DNA of 64,000 bases from Photobacterium kagoshimensis (GTDB lineage Bacteria; Pseudomonadota; Gammaproteobacteria; Enterobacterales; Vibrionaceae), in NCBI RefSeq assembly GCF_050337045.1, contig NZ_JAKJSO010000011.1:248001-312000 (forward strand). Reading direction: 5' to 3'. Below, in pieces: positions 34,635-45,111 of the stretch; within the stretch, counting starts at the first letter, position 1, and the number at the start of each line of letters is the position of its first letter. The notes under the pieces were generated by a model. It did no database searches, was not told the origin of the DNA, and saw only the letters and a program-made list of their open reading frames with translations. The translations under genes and the position numbers were made by a program.

Positions 34635-36566
34635 TTAATAGCTTGCTTGTAATTCCTCGGGCGTTAGCAGGGGCTTTTTCTGGCCCATACGTTTGCTGTA
34701 ATACACATCAAACATCAGCACGTTCTGCACATAACCGCGGGTTTCATTAAACGGGATGGCCTCGATAAAAGTGAAAACATCCAGCTGACCATCGGTTTGA
34801 TCCTGCCAGCGACTGACGCGACTCGGGCCTGCATTGTAGGCAGCAAACGAGTAAACGCGGTTATTATCATGGCGATCTAGCATCATCTTCAAATAACCAC
34901 TGCCGAGGCGAATGTTCACCCCAGGATCGAACAAGCTGTCTTTGCCTTTGTAATTACGCTCTAGCTTTTTGGCTGTTTCTTTGGCGGTGGCTGGCATTAA
35001 CTGCATTAAACCACGTGCCCCCACTGGCGATTGCGCTTCGGTGTTCCACGCACTTTCTTGACGCGCCAAGGCCATCATAGTGGTGGTCGGTAAATCACGT
35101 TCTTTGCTAAAGAAATCAAACCACCATTTATGCGCTAAAGGAAAGCGTAGTTCATGGTAGCTCCATAAGCGCCCTGCAATAGTGGCTTGCACCGCAAGGT
35201 GGTGCCAACGGTTAGCCTCTGCATAGGTGGCAAGCTTCAAGGCTTGGTCGGGATTTTTACCGCGCAGTAAATACGCCCATTCGCTACGGGCAGCATAGAG
35301 TTTATCGACCGCCACCAGCTCTTTAATGCGGTTTAGCGTTTCACGATCGCCATCGGTGTCTTTGACAACCAATTTGCTTTTGCTGATAGGGTATTCAATC
35401 GGCTTTTTCAAAATGGTGGCTGCGGCCACGCTGTAGAAATCACGCAGGCCAAGTAAAGATTCATAGATCTTATTCGCTTGTGCTTGCTTACCGTCACGGG
35501 CGAGCAAATACGCTTGCCAGAATGTCCAACGGGTGGTCTCTTTCGCTTTGGCGGGTAAGCGCTTGACCCACACATCCACCGCTGGCCAATCGGCTTCACG
35601 CATGGCGGTGCGAATACGGCGCTCTAACAAGCTTACCTTGGTGCTTTTGGCGATCACTTTATCGCGCCAAGCAATTAACGCGCTATCATCTGTGGTCATC
35701 AAACGCGAAGCGACAAACTCGGCCAATTGCTGGCGTTTGGCTTTGCTGTAATGCTGACCATCCATGGTGCGGGTGTATTGTGCTACTGCTTCTTTCACAT
35801 CTTTACGGGCTAAGCGCTGATACGCCGCCGCAGTCAGCTTTTGATTAAATGGGGTGACTTTGCTGGCTTTGGCAAAATCCGCCACCATGGCAGGCTTCTC
35901 AAGCAATTGGATCACCTTGTTACCGCTGATACGGCCCGAGGTGGATAGTTGCTTGTTTAAATAGGTCAGAAACTGTTTGTTGCCTTTGCCATACACCAAC
36001 AACATGCGATTAAGAATGTCTTCATCATGGCGTTTACCCGCCTTGTTCCAGGCTTCTAATAATGGGTCACACTCGTCGGCAATCGAACTGCCTTTTTGCC
36101 AGATCTCCGCCGCCCCTTGCCAGGCTTCTTTTTTTTGTCCTTGCTGCAATTTGGCGTAATAGTATTGGCATTGCAGCACTTCACCACGCGGTTTGGTCGG
36201 TTGGAAAGCAAGGAACTCATCCCAGCGCTGGGCGATGGCTAAATAACTGGCGTAGCGGTATTGAATGGTAGGGTGAAACGGTAGTGTTTTATATTGGGTT
36301 AAAAAGGCGTGAACGTCCTCTGGCGATTTGTTTGTTAAACTGCGAGAAAAATCACGGTAGTCTAAATACGGTGTTAGTGGATATTTATCCAATTTGTTCC
36401 GTAACTGACTGAATTTTTCGGCATCGTTATCTTCAAGCGCATCTTGTGCTTGTTCGTACCATGCCCGTTGTTCATCGAGTGTGGCAGCCTGTAATGCAGG
36501 TGCAACCCCAACTCCCAGCCCGATACACGCGGCATATAGCACCTTTTTCATGACAGTCATTGACAC
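34635..36566 (-). CDS. slt: Soluble lytic murein transglycosylase
   Basis: This periplasmic enzyme of about 643 residues cleaves the MurNAc-GlcNAc bond of peptidoglycan, forming anhydro-muropeptides. It has a signal peptide (MKKVLYAACIGLGVG up to ALQA), a long alpha-superhelical region and a C-terminal goose-lysozyme-like domain. The catalytic Glu is in ALARQESAWN, and GARGLMQLMPATAK follows. A GTG at 36566 has GGAG 7 bases upstream and is taken as the start; ATG codons at 36560 and 36551 are alternatives that keep the signal peptide. It is divergent from ettA and followed by trpR. Confidence 0.93.
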   Translation of the reverse strand: MSMTVMKKVLYAACIGLGVGVAPALQAATLDEQRAWYEQAQDALEDNDAEKFSQLRNKLDKYPLTPYLDYRDFSRSLTNKSPEDVHAFLTQYKTLPFHPTIQYRYASYLAIAQRWDEFLAFQPTKPRGEVLQCQYYYAKLQQGQKKEAWQGAAEIWQKGSSIADECDPLLEAWNKAGKRHDEDILNRMLLVYGKGNKQFLTYLNKQLSTSGRISGNKVIQLLEKPAMVADFAKASKVTPFNQKLTAAAYQRLARKDVKEAVAQYTRTMDGQHYSKAKRQQLAEFVASRLMTTDDSALIAWRDKVIAKSTKVSLLERRIRTAMREADWPAVDVWVKRLPAKAKETTRWTFWQAYLLARDGKQAQANKIYESLLGLRDFYSVAAATILKKPIEYPISKSKLVVKDTDGDRETLNRIKELVAVDKLYAARSEWAYLLRGKNPDQALKLATYAEANRWHHLAVQATIAGRLWSYHELRFPLAHKWWFDFFSKERDLPTTTMMALARQESAWNTEAQSPVGARGLMQLMPATAKETAKKLERNYKGKDSLFDPGVNIRLGSGYLKMMLDRHDNNRVYSFAAYNAGPSRVSRWQDQTDGQLDVFTFIEAIPFNETRGYVQNVLMFDVYYSKRMGQKKPLLTPEELQASY

Positions 36567-36689
36567 AAGAAAACTCCATTTCGATTTGGTATCACTCATA
36601 CTAAACACTAATTATGAACATTACTGTTAAACTTAGGTCAAGGTCGAGTAAAATACCCCCTTCCTTTACGATTAGAGATAGCAACGGAT

Positions 36690-38357
36690 ATGGCTGAATA
36701 CGTCTATACCATGTCGCGCGTGGGCAAAATTGTTCCACCTAAGCGTCAAATCTTAAAAGATATTTCATTAAGCTTCTTCCCTGGCGCCAAAATTGGTGTT
36801 TTAGGTCTAAATGGTTCGGGTAAATCGACCCTACTTCGCATCATGGCTGGTATCGATACCGATATTGAGGGTGAAGCGCGCCCTCAAGCTGGCTTAAAAG
36901 TTGGCTACCTACCGCAAGAGCCTGTACTTGATGAAGAAAAAACGGTACGCGAAGTGGTTGAAGAATCAGTCGCTGATGTAAAAGACGCATTAACCCGTCT
37001 TGATGCCGTTTATGCCGCATACGCAGAAGAAGATGCAGATTTCGATAAACTTGCAAAAGAGCAAGGCGAGCTAGAAGCACTGATTGAGACCAAAGATGGT
37101 CACAACCTAGAGATGCAACTAGAGCGTGCAGCAGATGCCCTACGTCTTCCTGAGTGGGATGCAAAAGTTAAATTCCTTTCAGGTGGTGAACGTCGCCGTG
37201 TGGCAATTTGTCGCTTACTGCTTGATAAGCCAGACATGCTACTGCTTGATGAACCAACCAACCACTTGGATGCTGAATCTGTGGCTTGGCTTGAGCACTT
37301 CTTGGTGGATTACAGCGGTACTGTGGTCGCCATCACGCACGACCGTTACTTCCTCGACAATGCAGCAGGCTGGATCCTAGAACTTGACCGTGGTGAAGGT
37401 ATTCCATGGGAAGGTAACTACACCTCGTGGCTTGAGCAAAAAGACGCGCGTTTACAACAAGAATCTGCACAAGAAAATGCACGTCAAAAAACGATCGCAA
37501 AAGAGCTGGAGTGGGTTCGTCAAAATCCAAAAGGCCGTCAATCTAAGTCAAAAGCTCGTATGGCGCGCTTTGAAGAACTTAACAATAACGACCACCAAAA
37601 ACGTAACGAAACCAACGAGCTATTTATCCCGCCAGGTGAACGCCTAGGTGATAAAGTGCTTGAGGTGAATAACCTAACTAAATCGTTTGGTGATCGCGTA
37701 TTGATCGACAACCTATCGTTCAGCATGCCTAAAGGTGCGATCGTGGGTATTATCGGTGCCAATGGTGCTGGTAAATCAACGCTATTTAAAATGCTGAGCG
37801 GTGTCGAGCAACCCGATTCTGGTACTGTTGAACTGGGCGAAACTGTTAGCCTAGCATCGGTTGATCAGTTCCGTGACAGCATGAACGACAGCAACACGGT
37901 TTACCAAGAGATCTCTGAAGGTGCGGAAATCATCCGTATCAACAACTACGAAGTACCAGCACGTGCCTACGCGTCGCGCTTTAACTTCCGTGGTAGCGAT
38001 CAACAAAAACTGATTGGCGATCTATCGGGTGGTGAGCGTAACCGTGTTCACTTAGCGAAACTGCTAAAAGCGGGCGGTAACGTACTGCTACTCGATGAAC
38101 CAACCAATGACCTTGACGTAGAAACACTACGTGCATTGGAAGAAGCGCTGCTTGAGTTCCCTGGCTGTGCCATGGTTATCTCGCACGACCGTTGGTTCCT
38201 AGACCGTATCGCAACCCACATTCTTGACTACCGTGATGAAGGCCAAGTTAACTTCTACGAAGGTAACTACACCGAATACACTGAGTGGCTGAAGAAAACA
38301 TTGGGCGCACAAGCGGCTGAACCACACCGCATTAAATACAAGCGTATTGCTAAATAA
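36690..38357 (+). CDS. ettA: Energy-dependent translational throttle protein EttA
   Basis: The 555-residue ABC-F ATPase has two nucleotide-binding domains: Walker A GLNGSGKST and GANGAGKST, and signatures LSGGERRRVA and LSGGERNRVH. An arm lies in the first domain. EttA binds the ribosomal E site and gates entry of new ribosomes into elongation according to the ATP/ADP ratio. Length and domain order equal E. coli EttA. It is divergent from slt and followed by its own UUCG terminator. Confidence 0.96.
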   Translation: MAEYVYTMSRVGKIVPPKRQILKDISLSFFPGAKIGVLGLNGSGKSTLLRIMAGIDTDIEGEARPQAGLKVGYLPQEPVLDEEKTVREVVEESVADVKDALTRLDAVYAAYAEEDADFDKLAKEQGELEALIETKDGHNLEMQLERAADALRLPEWDAKVKFLSGGERRRVAICRLLLDKPDMLLLDEPTNHLDAESVAWLEHFLVDYSGTVVAITHDRYFLDNAAGWILELDRGEGIPWEGNYTSWLEQKDARLQQESAQENARQKTIAKELEWVRQNPKGRQSKSKARMARFEELNNNDHQKRNETNELFIPPGERLGDKVLEVNNLTKSFGDRVLIDNLSFSMPKGAIVGIIGANGAGKSTLFKMLSGVEQPDSGTVELGETVSLASVDQFRDSMNDSNTVYQEISEGAEIIRINNYEVPARAYASRFNFRGSDQQKLIGDLSGGERNRVHLAKLLKAGGNVLLLDEPTNDLDVETLRALEEALLEFPGCAMVISHDRWFLDRIATHILDYRDEGQVNFYEGNYTEYTEWLKKTLGAQAAEPHRIKYKRIAK

Positions 38358-38364
38358 TGCATAG

Positions 38365-38423
38365 ATCTGTCTGACACGTCAGACACAGATCGTACTTAGG
38401 GCTGCTTCGGCGGCCCTTTTTTG
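38365..38423 (+). terminator. ettA terminator (UUCG tetraloop) with a preceding long hairpin
   Basis: GGGCTGC-TTCG-GCGGCCC followed by six T (38400-38423) is a classic terminator. Just upstream, 38365-38392 folds as GATCTG/CAGATC enclosing TCTGA/TCAGA. The rest of the 328-bp gap (38358-38685) holds no gene that I can support. Confidence 0.85.
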
Positions 38424-38685
38424 TGCCAACACGATAATAAAGCCCCACTGGCGATAATTGGCACACTGATTTCCCTTCATCATCTAGCAGCAACCCCCGT
38501 CCCGAGTGCCATACGCTCAGCCTCTTCTTCGGTAAGTACATTATTGCTATTTCCGTATAATTAGCTGATAAAACGCTTAATTTGTGATCATCTAACTGGC
38601 GTGTTTAGCCATTTAACCGTACACTGTTATACAAAGCTTGTTATGTCTCACGACCCTTTATAATTACTAATAAGAATAAATTATT

Positions 38686-39054
38686 ATGGTTGAACGTCGT
38701 CATTTTAAACGCATCATGTATCAAGCACCTGCCACCTTGCATCAAGCAGATGGAAGCTGGCAGACCGATGTAAGAGACTTATCTTTACAAGGGATTTTAA
38801 TCACCCGTCCACAAGAGTGGCACCCAAGCAAAGATGACACTTACACCATCACCTTTTGTTTACATGAGTGTGATATTGAATTGAGCATGGAAACTCAATT
38901 AGTGGATAACTGTGAAGATTACCTTCGTATGAATATCCACCACATCGATATCGATAGCGCTAGTCATTTAAAACGCCTCGTCGAATTGAACGTCGGCACT
39001 GATGAACTGTTACATCGCGAACTCGAACACCTCACGGATTTACCTAACACTTAA
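38686..39054 (+). CDS. Single-domain PilZ protein
   Basis: The 122-residue protein is essentially one PilZ domain, with the c-di-GMP-binding RRHFKR motif near the N-terminus (4-9) and DLSLQGILI (about 31-39). It probably senses c-di-GMP and acts on a partner, since it has no output domain. The M23 peptidase gene follows after 15 bp in the same direction, so the two may share a transcript. Another PilZ protein and a GGDEF-EAL protein occur further right. Confidence 0.88.
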   Translation: MVERRHFKRIMYQAPATLHQADGSWQTDVRDLSLQGILITRPQEWHPSKDDTYTITFCLHECDIELSMETQLVDNCEDYLRMNIHHIDIDSASHLKRLVELNVGTDELLHRELEHLTDLPNT

Positions 39055-39069
39055 CTGTAACGAATCATC

Positions 39070-40059
39070 ATGTCTGACACTATTTGTATCTCGGTGTCCC
39101 ACCGTCGTGGGACATCCCATTATCTGATCAACCGATTTAAAAAACGCTACGCGGCTTTTTTAGTTTTATTTTTAGGCGGTATGTTGGGCTACGGTAGCTT
39201 AAACATTTACCAACTTTACCAACAAAACCAAGTCTCCAACGTCCAGCTGACCCAATTGAATGTTCAAGCCGAACAACTCAGTGATTCCCTGTCGGAAGAA
39301 AACGCCACTAACCTGGTGTTAAGCCAAGAGCTTGAAGACAAGAAAAACGAACTCATGATGCTAGAACAGCGAATTGATGACGTAGAAGCGATCCTTGGTT
39401 TACAGGCAGAAAATAGCCATGTACCGCTAGAACAGCGCGTCGACAGTGCTGCGATCAGCTCGGCGGTGCGCGGCACCTTATTTCGCCTGATCCCTAACGG
39501 CAGTCCAACCCCTAACATTCGGATGTCATCAGGCTTTGGCACCCGCATTCATCCTGTTACTGGCAAGCGTAAACGCCATAATGGGCTCGATTTTGCCGCT
39601 AACATTGGCACGCCTATCTATGCCCCAGCAGATGGGGTGATTGAAAACGTCCGCCCGAGTAACAAAGGTTCTGGCAACTTCATCAAGTTGAATCACTCTT
39701 TTGGCTTTATGTCGACCTATTCCCACATGAAGAAATTCAATGTAAAACGCGGTCAGTTTGTTCGCAAAGGGGATTTATTAGGATGGACGGGTAACTCTGG
39801 CTTATCCACTGGCCCGCACCTGCATTACGAAATTCGCTTTTTGGGCCGCGCACTTAATCCACGTAATTTTGTGATGTGGACACCAGAGAACTTTGATTCG
39901 TTATTTGAAAAAGAAAAATCGGTGCAGTGGGCTACTATGCTCGAGATGATCAATAACGTGGTCGCGATGCAAGTGCAACTTACCCAAGCGCCGTCGCTTG
40001 AGTCGACCATCAAAACGGCCAATACCGCACCTCGTCAATTGGAGCAGCGCCAACTATAG
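39070..40059 (+). CDS. Membrane-anchored M23 family metallopeptidase
   Basis: The 329-residue protein has a cytoplasmic N-terminus with basic residues and one transmembrane helix (about 32-50). A coiled coil follows (about 55-110), then a LytM-like M23 domain with zinc ligands in HNGLDFA and HLHYE and the substrate motif SGFGTRIHPVTG. It presumably cuts peptidoglycan crosslinks or activates amidases in the periplasm. All catalytic motifs are present, so it is likely an active endopeptidase. It follows the PilZ gene closely. Confidence 0.9.
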   Translation: MSDTICISVSHRRGTSHYLINRFKKRYAAFLVLFLGGMLGYGSLNIYQLYQQNQVSNVQLTQLNVQAEQLSDSLSEENATNLVLSQELEDKKNELMMLEQRIDDVEAILGLQAENSHVPLEQRVDSAAISSAVRGTLFRLIPNGSPTPNIRMSSGFGTRIHPVTGKRKRHNGLDFAANIGTPIYAPADGVIENVRPSNKGSGNFIKLNHSFGFMSTYSHMKKFNVKRGQFVRKGDLLGWTGNSGLSTGPHLHYEIRFLGRALNPRNFVMWTPENFDSLFEKEKSVQWATMLEMINNVVAMQVQLTQAPSLESTIKTANTAPRQLEQRQL

Positions 40060-40094
40060 CTTGGCTTGCCGTTACACAGCCTAACGTAACCATT

Positions 40095-40126
40095 AAAAAA
40101 GCGAGTATAAAAATACTCGCTTTTTT
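40095..40126. terminator. Bidirectional terminator between the M23 peptidase gene and radA
   Basis: A perfect stem GCGAGTAT/ATACTCGC with four-base loop is flanked by six A and six T, so it terminates both convergent genes. Confidence 0.9.
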
Positions 40127-40164
40127 GTTGGCATTCGAAATACCGGAACATTCAACTCACACAA

Positions 40165-41544
40165 TCAGCTGACGCGATCAAAGGCCGCCAGCGCTTCTTG
40201 CAGATCTTCAACCGCGATGATTTCAATGCCGTTCACTTGGCGACTGGCATTGGCTTTTGGCACAATCGCACGGGTAAAGCCTTGTTTAGCCGCCTCACGA
40301 ATACGCTCGACCCCATTAGCGGCTGGGCGAATATCGGCGTTCAAGCCAATTTCACCAAACACTAAGACATCTTGCGGAATAGGTGCGTTTTTAAAGCTAG
40401 AGAAAATCGCTAACAGCACCGCTAAATCGGCTGAGGTTTCTTCAATCTTGATCCCGCCAACACAGTTAACGAAGATATCCATGTCAGTCAGCATCACCCC
40501 ACCATGACGCGCTAATACCGCAATCGACATGGCGAGACGGTTATGATCGTAACCTACCGATAAGCGACGTGGGTTTTCCGTGACCGAGGTATTACACAAG
40601 GCTTGAATTTCCACCAGCAGCGGCCGTGTCCCTTCCCATAAGGTAGTACAGGTTGAGCCCGCATGGTTTTTATCAGAACGACTCAAGAAAATCGCCGACG
40701 GATTTTTAACTTGCTTCATGCCTTGTTCGGTCATGGCAAAAAAGCACGATTCTGAATCGGCACCAAAACGGTTTTTCGAAGTACGCAATACGCGGAACTT
40801 TTCGTCAGAGGTCGACGATAAGGCAAACAAGCCATCCACAATGTGGATCAGCTGCATCGGGCCTGCCACATTCGAATCTTTGTTGATGTGGCCGATAATT
40901 AAGAAGGTCACACCTTCGGTTTTGGCGTAACGCGTTAATGCCGCTGCCGACTCTTTCACTTGGCTTGGACTACCCGCAGCAGACTCGTTGTGGGCCACTG
41001 TCATAGTTTGGATCGAATCGATGATCACAAAGTCAGCTTTTTGCTGCGCAACCAAGTTTAAAATCTGTTCGACTGACGTTTCAGCAACCACGTTGATTTT
41101 ATCTAGGTTAGGGGTTTTCAAACGCACCGCACGTTGCGAGATCTGATTGATCGATTCCTCACCTGATACATATAACGCTGATTTATGCTCAGCCACCGCC
41201 CCTATGCTTTGCAGCAATAGCGTTGATTTACCCGCGCCGGGATCACCACACAGTAATAAAACTGAGCCTGGCACAATGCCGCCACCGAGCACACGATCTA
41301 GCTCACTGATGCCAGAGCTATAACGTGGTACATCTGTTGCCTTAACGTCCGATAGCTTTTGTACCTTGGTTGATGCACCTGCATAACTATTCGCTGCACT
41401 TGCCACACCGACTGCGGCTTTCGTTTTCGGAATCGTGAACTCAGTTATGGTATTCCATGCAGCACAAGCACTGCATTGTCCTTGCCACCTTGGAAAGTCA
41501 GCGCCACAGTCACTACATACATAAGCACGCTTTGTTTTGGCCAT
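40165..41544 (-). CDS. radA: DNA repair protein RadA
   Basis: The 459-residue protein starts with the RadA zinc finger (CSDCGADFPRWQGQC then CAAW). The RecA-like ATPase domain follows, with Walker A GDPGAGKST and the RadA-specific KNRFG motif, and a Lon-like C-terminal domain ends the protein. It promotes branch migration in recombinational repair as a DnaB-like helicase. Length and motifs are standard. It is divergent from the large PilZ protein gene. Confidence 0.96.
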   Translation of the reverse strand: MAKTKRAYVCSDCGADFPRWQGQCSACAAWNTITEFTIPKTKAAVGVASAANSYAGASTKVQKLSDVKATDVPRYSSGISELDRVLGGGIVPGSVLLLCGDPGAGKSTLLLQSIGAVAEHKSALYVSGEESINQISQRAVRLKTPNLDKINVVAETSVEQILNLVAQQKADFVIIDSIQTMTVAHNESAAGSPSQVKESAAALTRYAKTEGVTFLIIGHINKDSNVAGPMQLIHIVDGLFALSSTSDEKFRVLRTSKNRFGADSESCFFAMTEQGMKQVKNPSAIFLSRSDKNHAGSTCTTLWEGTRPLLVEIQALCNTSVTENPRRLSVGYDHNRLAMSIAVLARHGGVMLTDMDIFVNCVGGIKIEETSADLAVLLAIFSSFKNAPIPQDVLVFGEIGLNADIRPAANGVERIREAAKQGFTRAIVPKANASRQVNGIEIIAVEDLQEALAAFDRVS

Positions 41545-41691
41545 TTTTTACCCTAGTTTTATTACTATTTTATTCATCATTCGCAAAAAGCATAATAAAA
41601 TGGCTTTTTTGTCAAATTATTGCCTTTCTTGGCTAAACTTTTACGCCAAAATACAGATAATATCTTAAGACGTACACTATCAGAAGAACCC

Positions 41692-44049
41692 ATGCAGCTA
41701 GACGATTATAAAGGACTGATTGAGCAACTCATCCCTGTTTACGATAGCAGCGATTTTGATCACGTTTTCCAAATGATGACTCAAGATGAAACAGGGCCAA
41801 CGCGCTTACAAATTAAATTGGAATTAAACCGGGTTATGGCGCGATGCCATAAAGCGGTCGATCTGCGTGGACGCGTCAACGGTGAATGCCGTGAGTATAC
41901 GCTGGATGGGTTAAAACACTATCTTGATGACGTCGCCATCAATACTTATCACAAACGCTATAAGCAATACGGTAACCAATACCGCGTCGGTGTCTACGAA
42001 GCATTAGTGAATACCCGTAATAATTTTCGGGTATTGCACAAGCAAGGCAAATTTAGCCCCAATGCCACACCAGCCCCCAGTACTAGCCACGACGCTCAAT
42101 TCAGCGTCGATGCCATTCGCTTTGGTCATTACTTAACGCGTGGAGAAAAACGGACTCAAGTGTCTACACCGGTTAACTTAAGCTTACCGCTTGGGCAAAG
42201 CGTGCACGGCATGACGTCTGATATTTCCTGCTCTGGTGCCAAAATTAAAGTACCATCGGCGTTTAACTACCACCTCGGTCAAACCATCAAGGTGACTTTT
42301 CCTGAGATTGCCGAGAGCTTTCCCGATCTACGTAAAAATGCCGAAATCACCTATCGGGTATTAGGCATCGACGATAACCCAGATAACGACAGCTACAAGT
42401 GGCTACGGTTACTCGCCCTATCAGACAGTGAAGGTATCCAATCGGCACTCGAGCGCTATCAAGCGGCAAACCCGAATCGCTCCCGTAACGATCATGAAGA
42501 CAAGGTGATCCAAACCCGCACCATTGGCTACGAGCACTGCTATTTGAAGCACACCGCCAACATACCGCTGTTCTTTGCGGGCAGTGAACTGAAATACGGT
42601 TTGCTAACGGATCACAACCGCCATATTTGGGATTACTGGCATGATGAACGTAATCAATCTGTTATTAATCACCTACTGTCTGAAAATCGGATGGCGATAC
42701 TGGGCAAAGCAGGGCTAAAACAATGCAGTACTTTACTGTATAGCTTTACCCACGAGCACGAAAACAAAACACACTTTTACTCTGCCGCGCTGCCTGAAAT
42801 GAGCCAAGAACAGCGTCGTTTGTTTTGGCATATTGGCGCATCACGCCCAAGCTGGCGGGTCACCAAAGTAACAGTACACCCATTAGGCGAAGAGGACTTA
42901 AATTACTTACAATCTCTCGCGCCAGAGATGCAAGAGCAGTTAAAATCGCTGACCCATATTGGTATTTTACAAGACTTAACCCACCAAGAAGCTAAAGCCG
43001 ACTACCTATTACCTGCGAAGCCACAGCTCAGCTCTAATGCACTTCAAGTGTTTCGCCACCCGCGCAATCCTATTGCTAAGGCGCAAGGGATTTATTTCGA
43101 TCCTAAACCCCAACGCAGTGAAGAGCGTTACCTGTTTAAAACCCCATTAGAGCTTACTCATGCGACGCTTGGTAAAAAAGTGGGGATTTCAATCGACTTT
43201 TCAACCCGCGGTTTAAACTTGCAACTTAGCGAGCCTGTCGCTTTAAAACGGGATGATTTGGTTAATATTCGGTTCAACGATTTGCAAAAAATCGACCGTA
43301 ATGCCCCTTTACACTGCATGCCTTATCGCGTGGTACGTGTCAGCCCAAACCGGTGTAATATTCAGCTTACCACTGGCAGTGGTAGGGATGCCGCTCGCGG
43401 TGAAAACTTCCTGCGCCACTTGATCAAAAATAATGAAGCGCGGTTACGAGTGTGCAAAGAGTCCTTACCTGAAGGTGAGCTCTTACTCGCCATGCACCAA
43501 ATGCTGCTAACACGATTAAACAGCACCCCTTATTTTGCTGAGAAGATCGATCATAAAGCCAAGATCAAAGCCCTTGGCTGTAATTTCCCACTGGCACCAC
43601 TGCCTAAATTGTTTAGTCAGTTAACCAATAACCCGCTTTTCTCTGTCGCTCCGATTTTCCAAAATCGGGTTAATAAGATGCTGTCAGAAACCATGCGCCC
43701 CGTAGAAGTGAAAGCCCCTTACATCCATGAAATATACTTGTGGGTTAAACGCGAAGGCGGGGTTGTCGAGCGCATGTGCAGCAAATTAGTGGAAGAATTC
43801 ATTAACGTTGAGCACCGTATCCGTTTCATTCAGCAAGCTCGCGCCAAGGGGGAATTTTTCGCGATTCGCGTTACCGCCGTGCCTGTACTGAATCCATTAA
43901 CGGCATTAACCGGTGAAGAGCTCGGTGAATTAGCACGGCTCACTTTACACCGAGCACGCGCCTTAGAGGTTGAATTTACCTCCTTGATTGGCTGTGGCGA
44001 GATCTACGATGTCACCGACGAAGTCTTAGTGCGATTAGAATTAAGCTAA
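41692..44049 (+). CDS. Large protein with two PilZ-type domains, similar to Vibrio PlzC
   Basis: The 785-residue protein has two regions with PilZ features: RGEKRTQVSTPVNL with TSDISCSGAKI (about 155-200), and LFKTPLELT with IDFSTRGLNL (about 480-515). The second lacks a clear RxxxR and may not bind c-di-GMP. Its position between radA and serB corresponds to that of PlzC in V. cholerae as I recall it, so it is probably the orthologue. I chose ATG 41692, after AGAAGAA, over the TTG at 41620. The remaining domains are unknown. Confidence 0.8.
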   Translation: MQLDDYKGLIEQLIPVYDSSDFDHVFQMMTQDETGPTRLQIKLELNRVMARCHKAVDLRGRVNGECREYTLDGLKHYLDDVAINTYHKRYKQYGNQYRVGVYEALVNTRNNFRVLHKQGKFSPNATPAPSTSHDAQFSVDAIRFGHYLTRGEKRTQVSTPVNLSLPLGQSVHGMTSDISCSGAKIKVPSAFNYHLGQTIKVTFPEIAESFPDLRKNAEITYRVLGIDDNPDNDSYKWLRLLALSDSEGIQSALERYQAANPNRSRNDHEDKVIQTRTIGYEHCYLKHTANIPLFFAGSELKYGLLTDHNRHIWDYWHDERNQSVINHLLSENRMAILGKAGLKQCSTLLYSFTHEHENKTHFYSAALPEMSQEQRRLFWHIGASRPSWRVTKVTVHPLGEEDLNYLQSLAPEMQEQLKSLTHIGILQDLTHQEAKADYLLPAKPQLSSNALQVFRHPRNPIAKAQGIYFDPKPQRSEERYLFKTPLELTHATLGKKVGISIDFSTRGLNLQLSEPVALKRDDLVNIRFNDLQKIDRNAPLHCMPYRVVRVSPNRCNIQLTTGSGRDAARGENFLRHLIKNNEARLRVCKESLPEGELLLAMHQMLLTRLNSTPYFAEKIDHKAKIKALGCNFPLAPLPKLFSQLTNNPLFSVAPIFQNRVNKMLSETMRPVEVKAPYIHEIYLWVKREGGVVERMCSKLVEEFINVEHRIRFIQQARAKGEFFAIRVTAVPVLNPLTALTGEELGELARLTLHRARALEVEFTSLIGCGEIYDVTDEVLVRLELS

Positions 44050-44080
44050 CGACACCATTAATCTACTGCACATAACAAAC

Positions 44081-44112
44081 AACAACGCCAGTCAGTGACT
44101 GGCGTTGTTTTA
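44081..44112. terminator. Terminator between the PilZ gene and convergent serB
   Basis: AACAACGCCAGTCA pairs with TGACTGGCGTTGTT, followed by T on the plus strand. Confidence 0.85.
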
Positions 44113-44160
44113 TCTCTTGCTACCCGTATTTGCGGTTACGGGTTGTCTAAAAAGAGCGGA

Positions 44161-45111
44161 TCACCAACGGATCCCTTGTGGCATCAGCGATGCAGATAAA
44201 ATACACAGCACCCCACCTAAATCGGCAAATCGAATGGCAGAATCCGCTTCAGCTTCCACTTTCGGTTTAGCATGGTACGCAATCCCTAGACCTGCTGTGC
44301 TCATCATGACTAAATCATTGGCGCCATCACCTACCGCCACCGTATTGTGATACGGAATGTCGAAATGCTCGGCCAGCTCAACCAATACATCCGCTTTGGT
44401 TTGGGCATCCACCACCTCACCCAACACTTTGCCTGTTAACTTACCATCGACAATGTCCAAGGTATTGGCGTGGGCATGGACTAAATCCAGTTCATCTTTG
44501 AGGTGATCAGAAAAATAAGTAAAGCCGCCAGATGCAATCGCCACTTTCCAGCCGTAATGTTGAAGGCTTGCCACCAACTGACGGAGCTCGGGCATCATAG
44601 GTAAGTGCTCACGGACTTGCGCTAAAATCGCTTCATCTGCGCCTTTAAGCGTAGCTACCCGCTGGCGCAAACTCGCTTCAAAGTCTAACTCCCCTTGCAT
44701 AGCGCGTTCGGTTACTGCTGCCACTTCTTCACCGACCCCGGCCAGTTTCGCGATTTCGTCGATACATTCGATCTCTATCGCTGTGGAATCCATGTCCATC
44801 AACACGAGACCCGGTTCAGACAGATCCGGTAAATCTGAAGTTGCGACGGTATCGAGCGAATGGTCTATGATGGCTTGCAATAATGTCGGCTGCAAAGGGT
44901 TACTCACCAATACCGCATCGTAATGACCCACTTTCCAAGCAGCGACCACCTCTAATATTTCATTTGCTTGCTCGCCGATTTCATCGAGTTGGGTCGGTGT
45001 GACTGCGCGGCCATAAATCAAGGTCGCGGCTTTTTGCTTCACTAAGTTCGGCATAGCAATAATTTCGGGAAATCGCTGTTGTAGCAATGTGTGTTTTCTA
45101 ATGCGCAGCAA
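44161..45111 (-). CDS. serB: Phosphoserine phosphatase
   Basis: The 316-residue HAD-family enzyme carries the nucleophile motif MDMDSTAI, the serine-binding region SGGFTYF and the Mg-binding GDGANDL. It catalyses the last step of serine synthesis. The conserved N-terminal domain (IRKHTLLQQRF onward) aligns with vibrio SerB up to the very first codons, so the start is probably the TTG at 45111, preceded by AGGATG; no in-frame ATG precedes this region. The upstream leader has several hairpins. ytjB is divergent, as in enterobacteria. Confidence 0.93.
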   Translation of the reverse strand: MLRIRKHTLLQQRFPEIIAMPNLVKQKAATLIYGRAVTPTQLDEIGEQANEILEVVAAWKVGHYDAVLVSNPLQPTLLQAIIDHSLDTVATSDLPDLSEPGLVLMDMDSTAIEIECIDEIAKLAGVGEEVAAVTERAMQGELDFEASLRQRVATLKGADEAILAQVREHLPMMPELRQLVASLQHYGWKVAIASGGFTYFSDHLKDELDLVHAHANTLDIVDGKLTGKVLGEVVDAQTKADVLVELAEHFDIPYHNTVAVGDGANDLVMMSTAGLGIAYHAKPKVEAEADSAIRFADLGGVLCILSASLMPQGIRW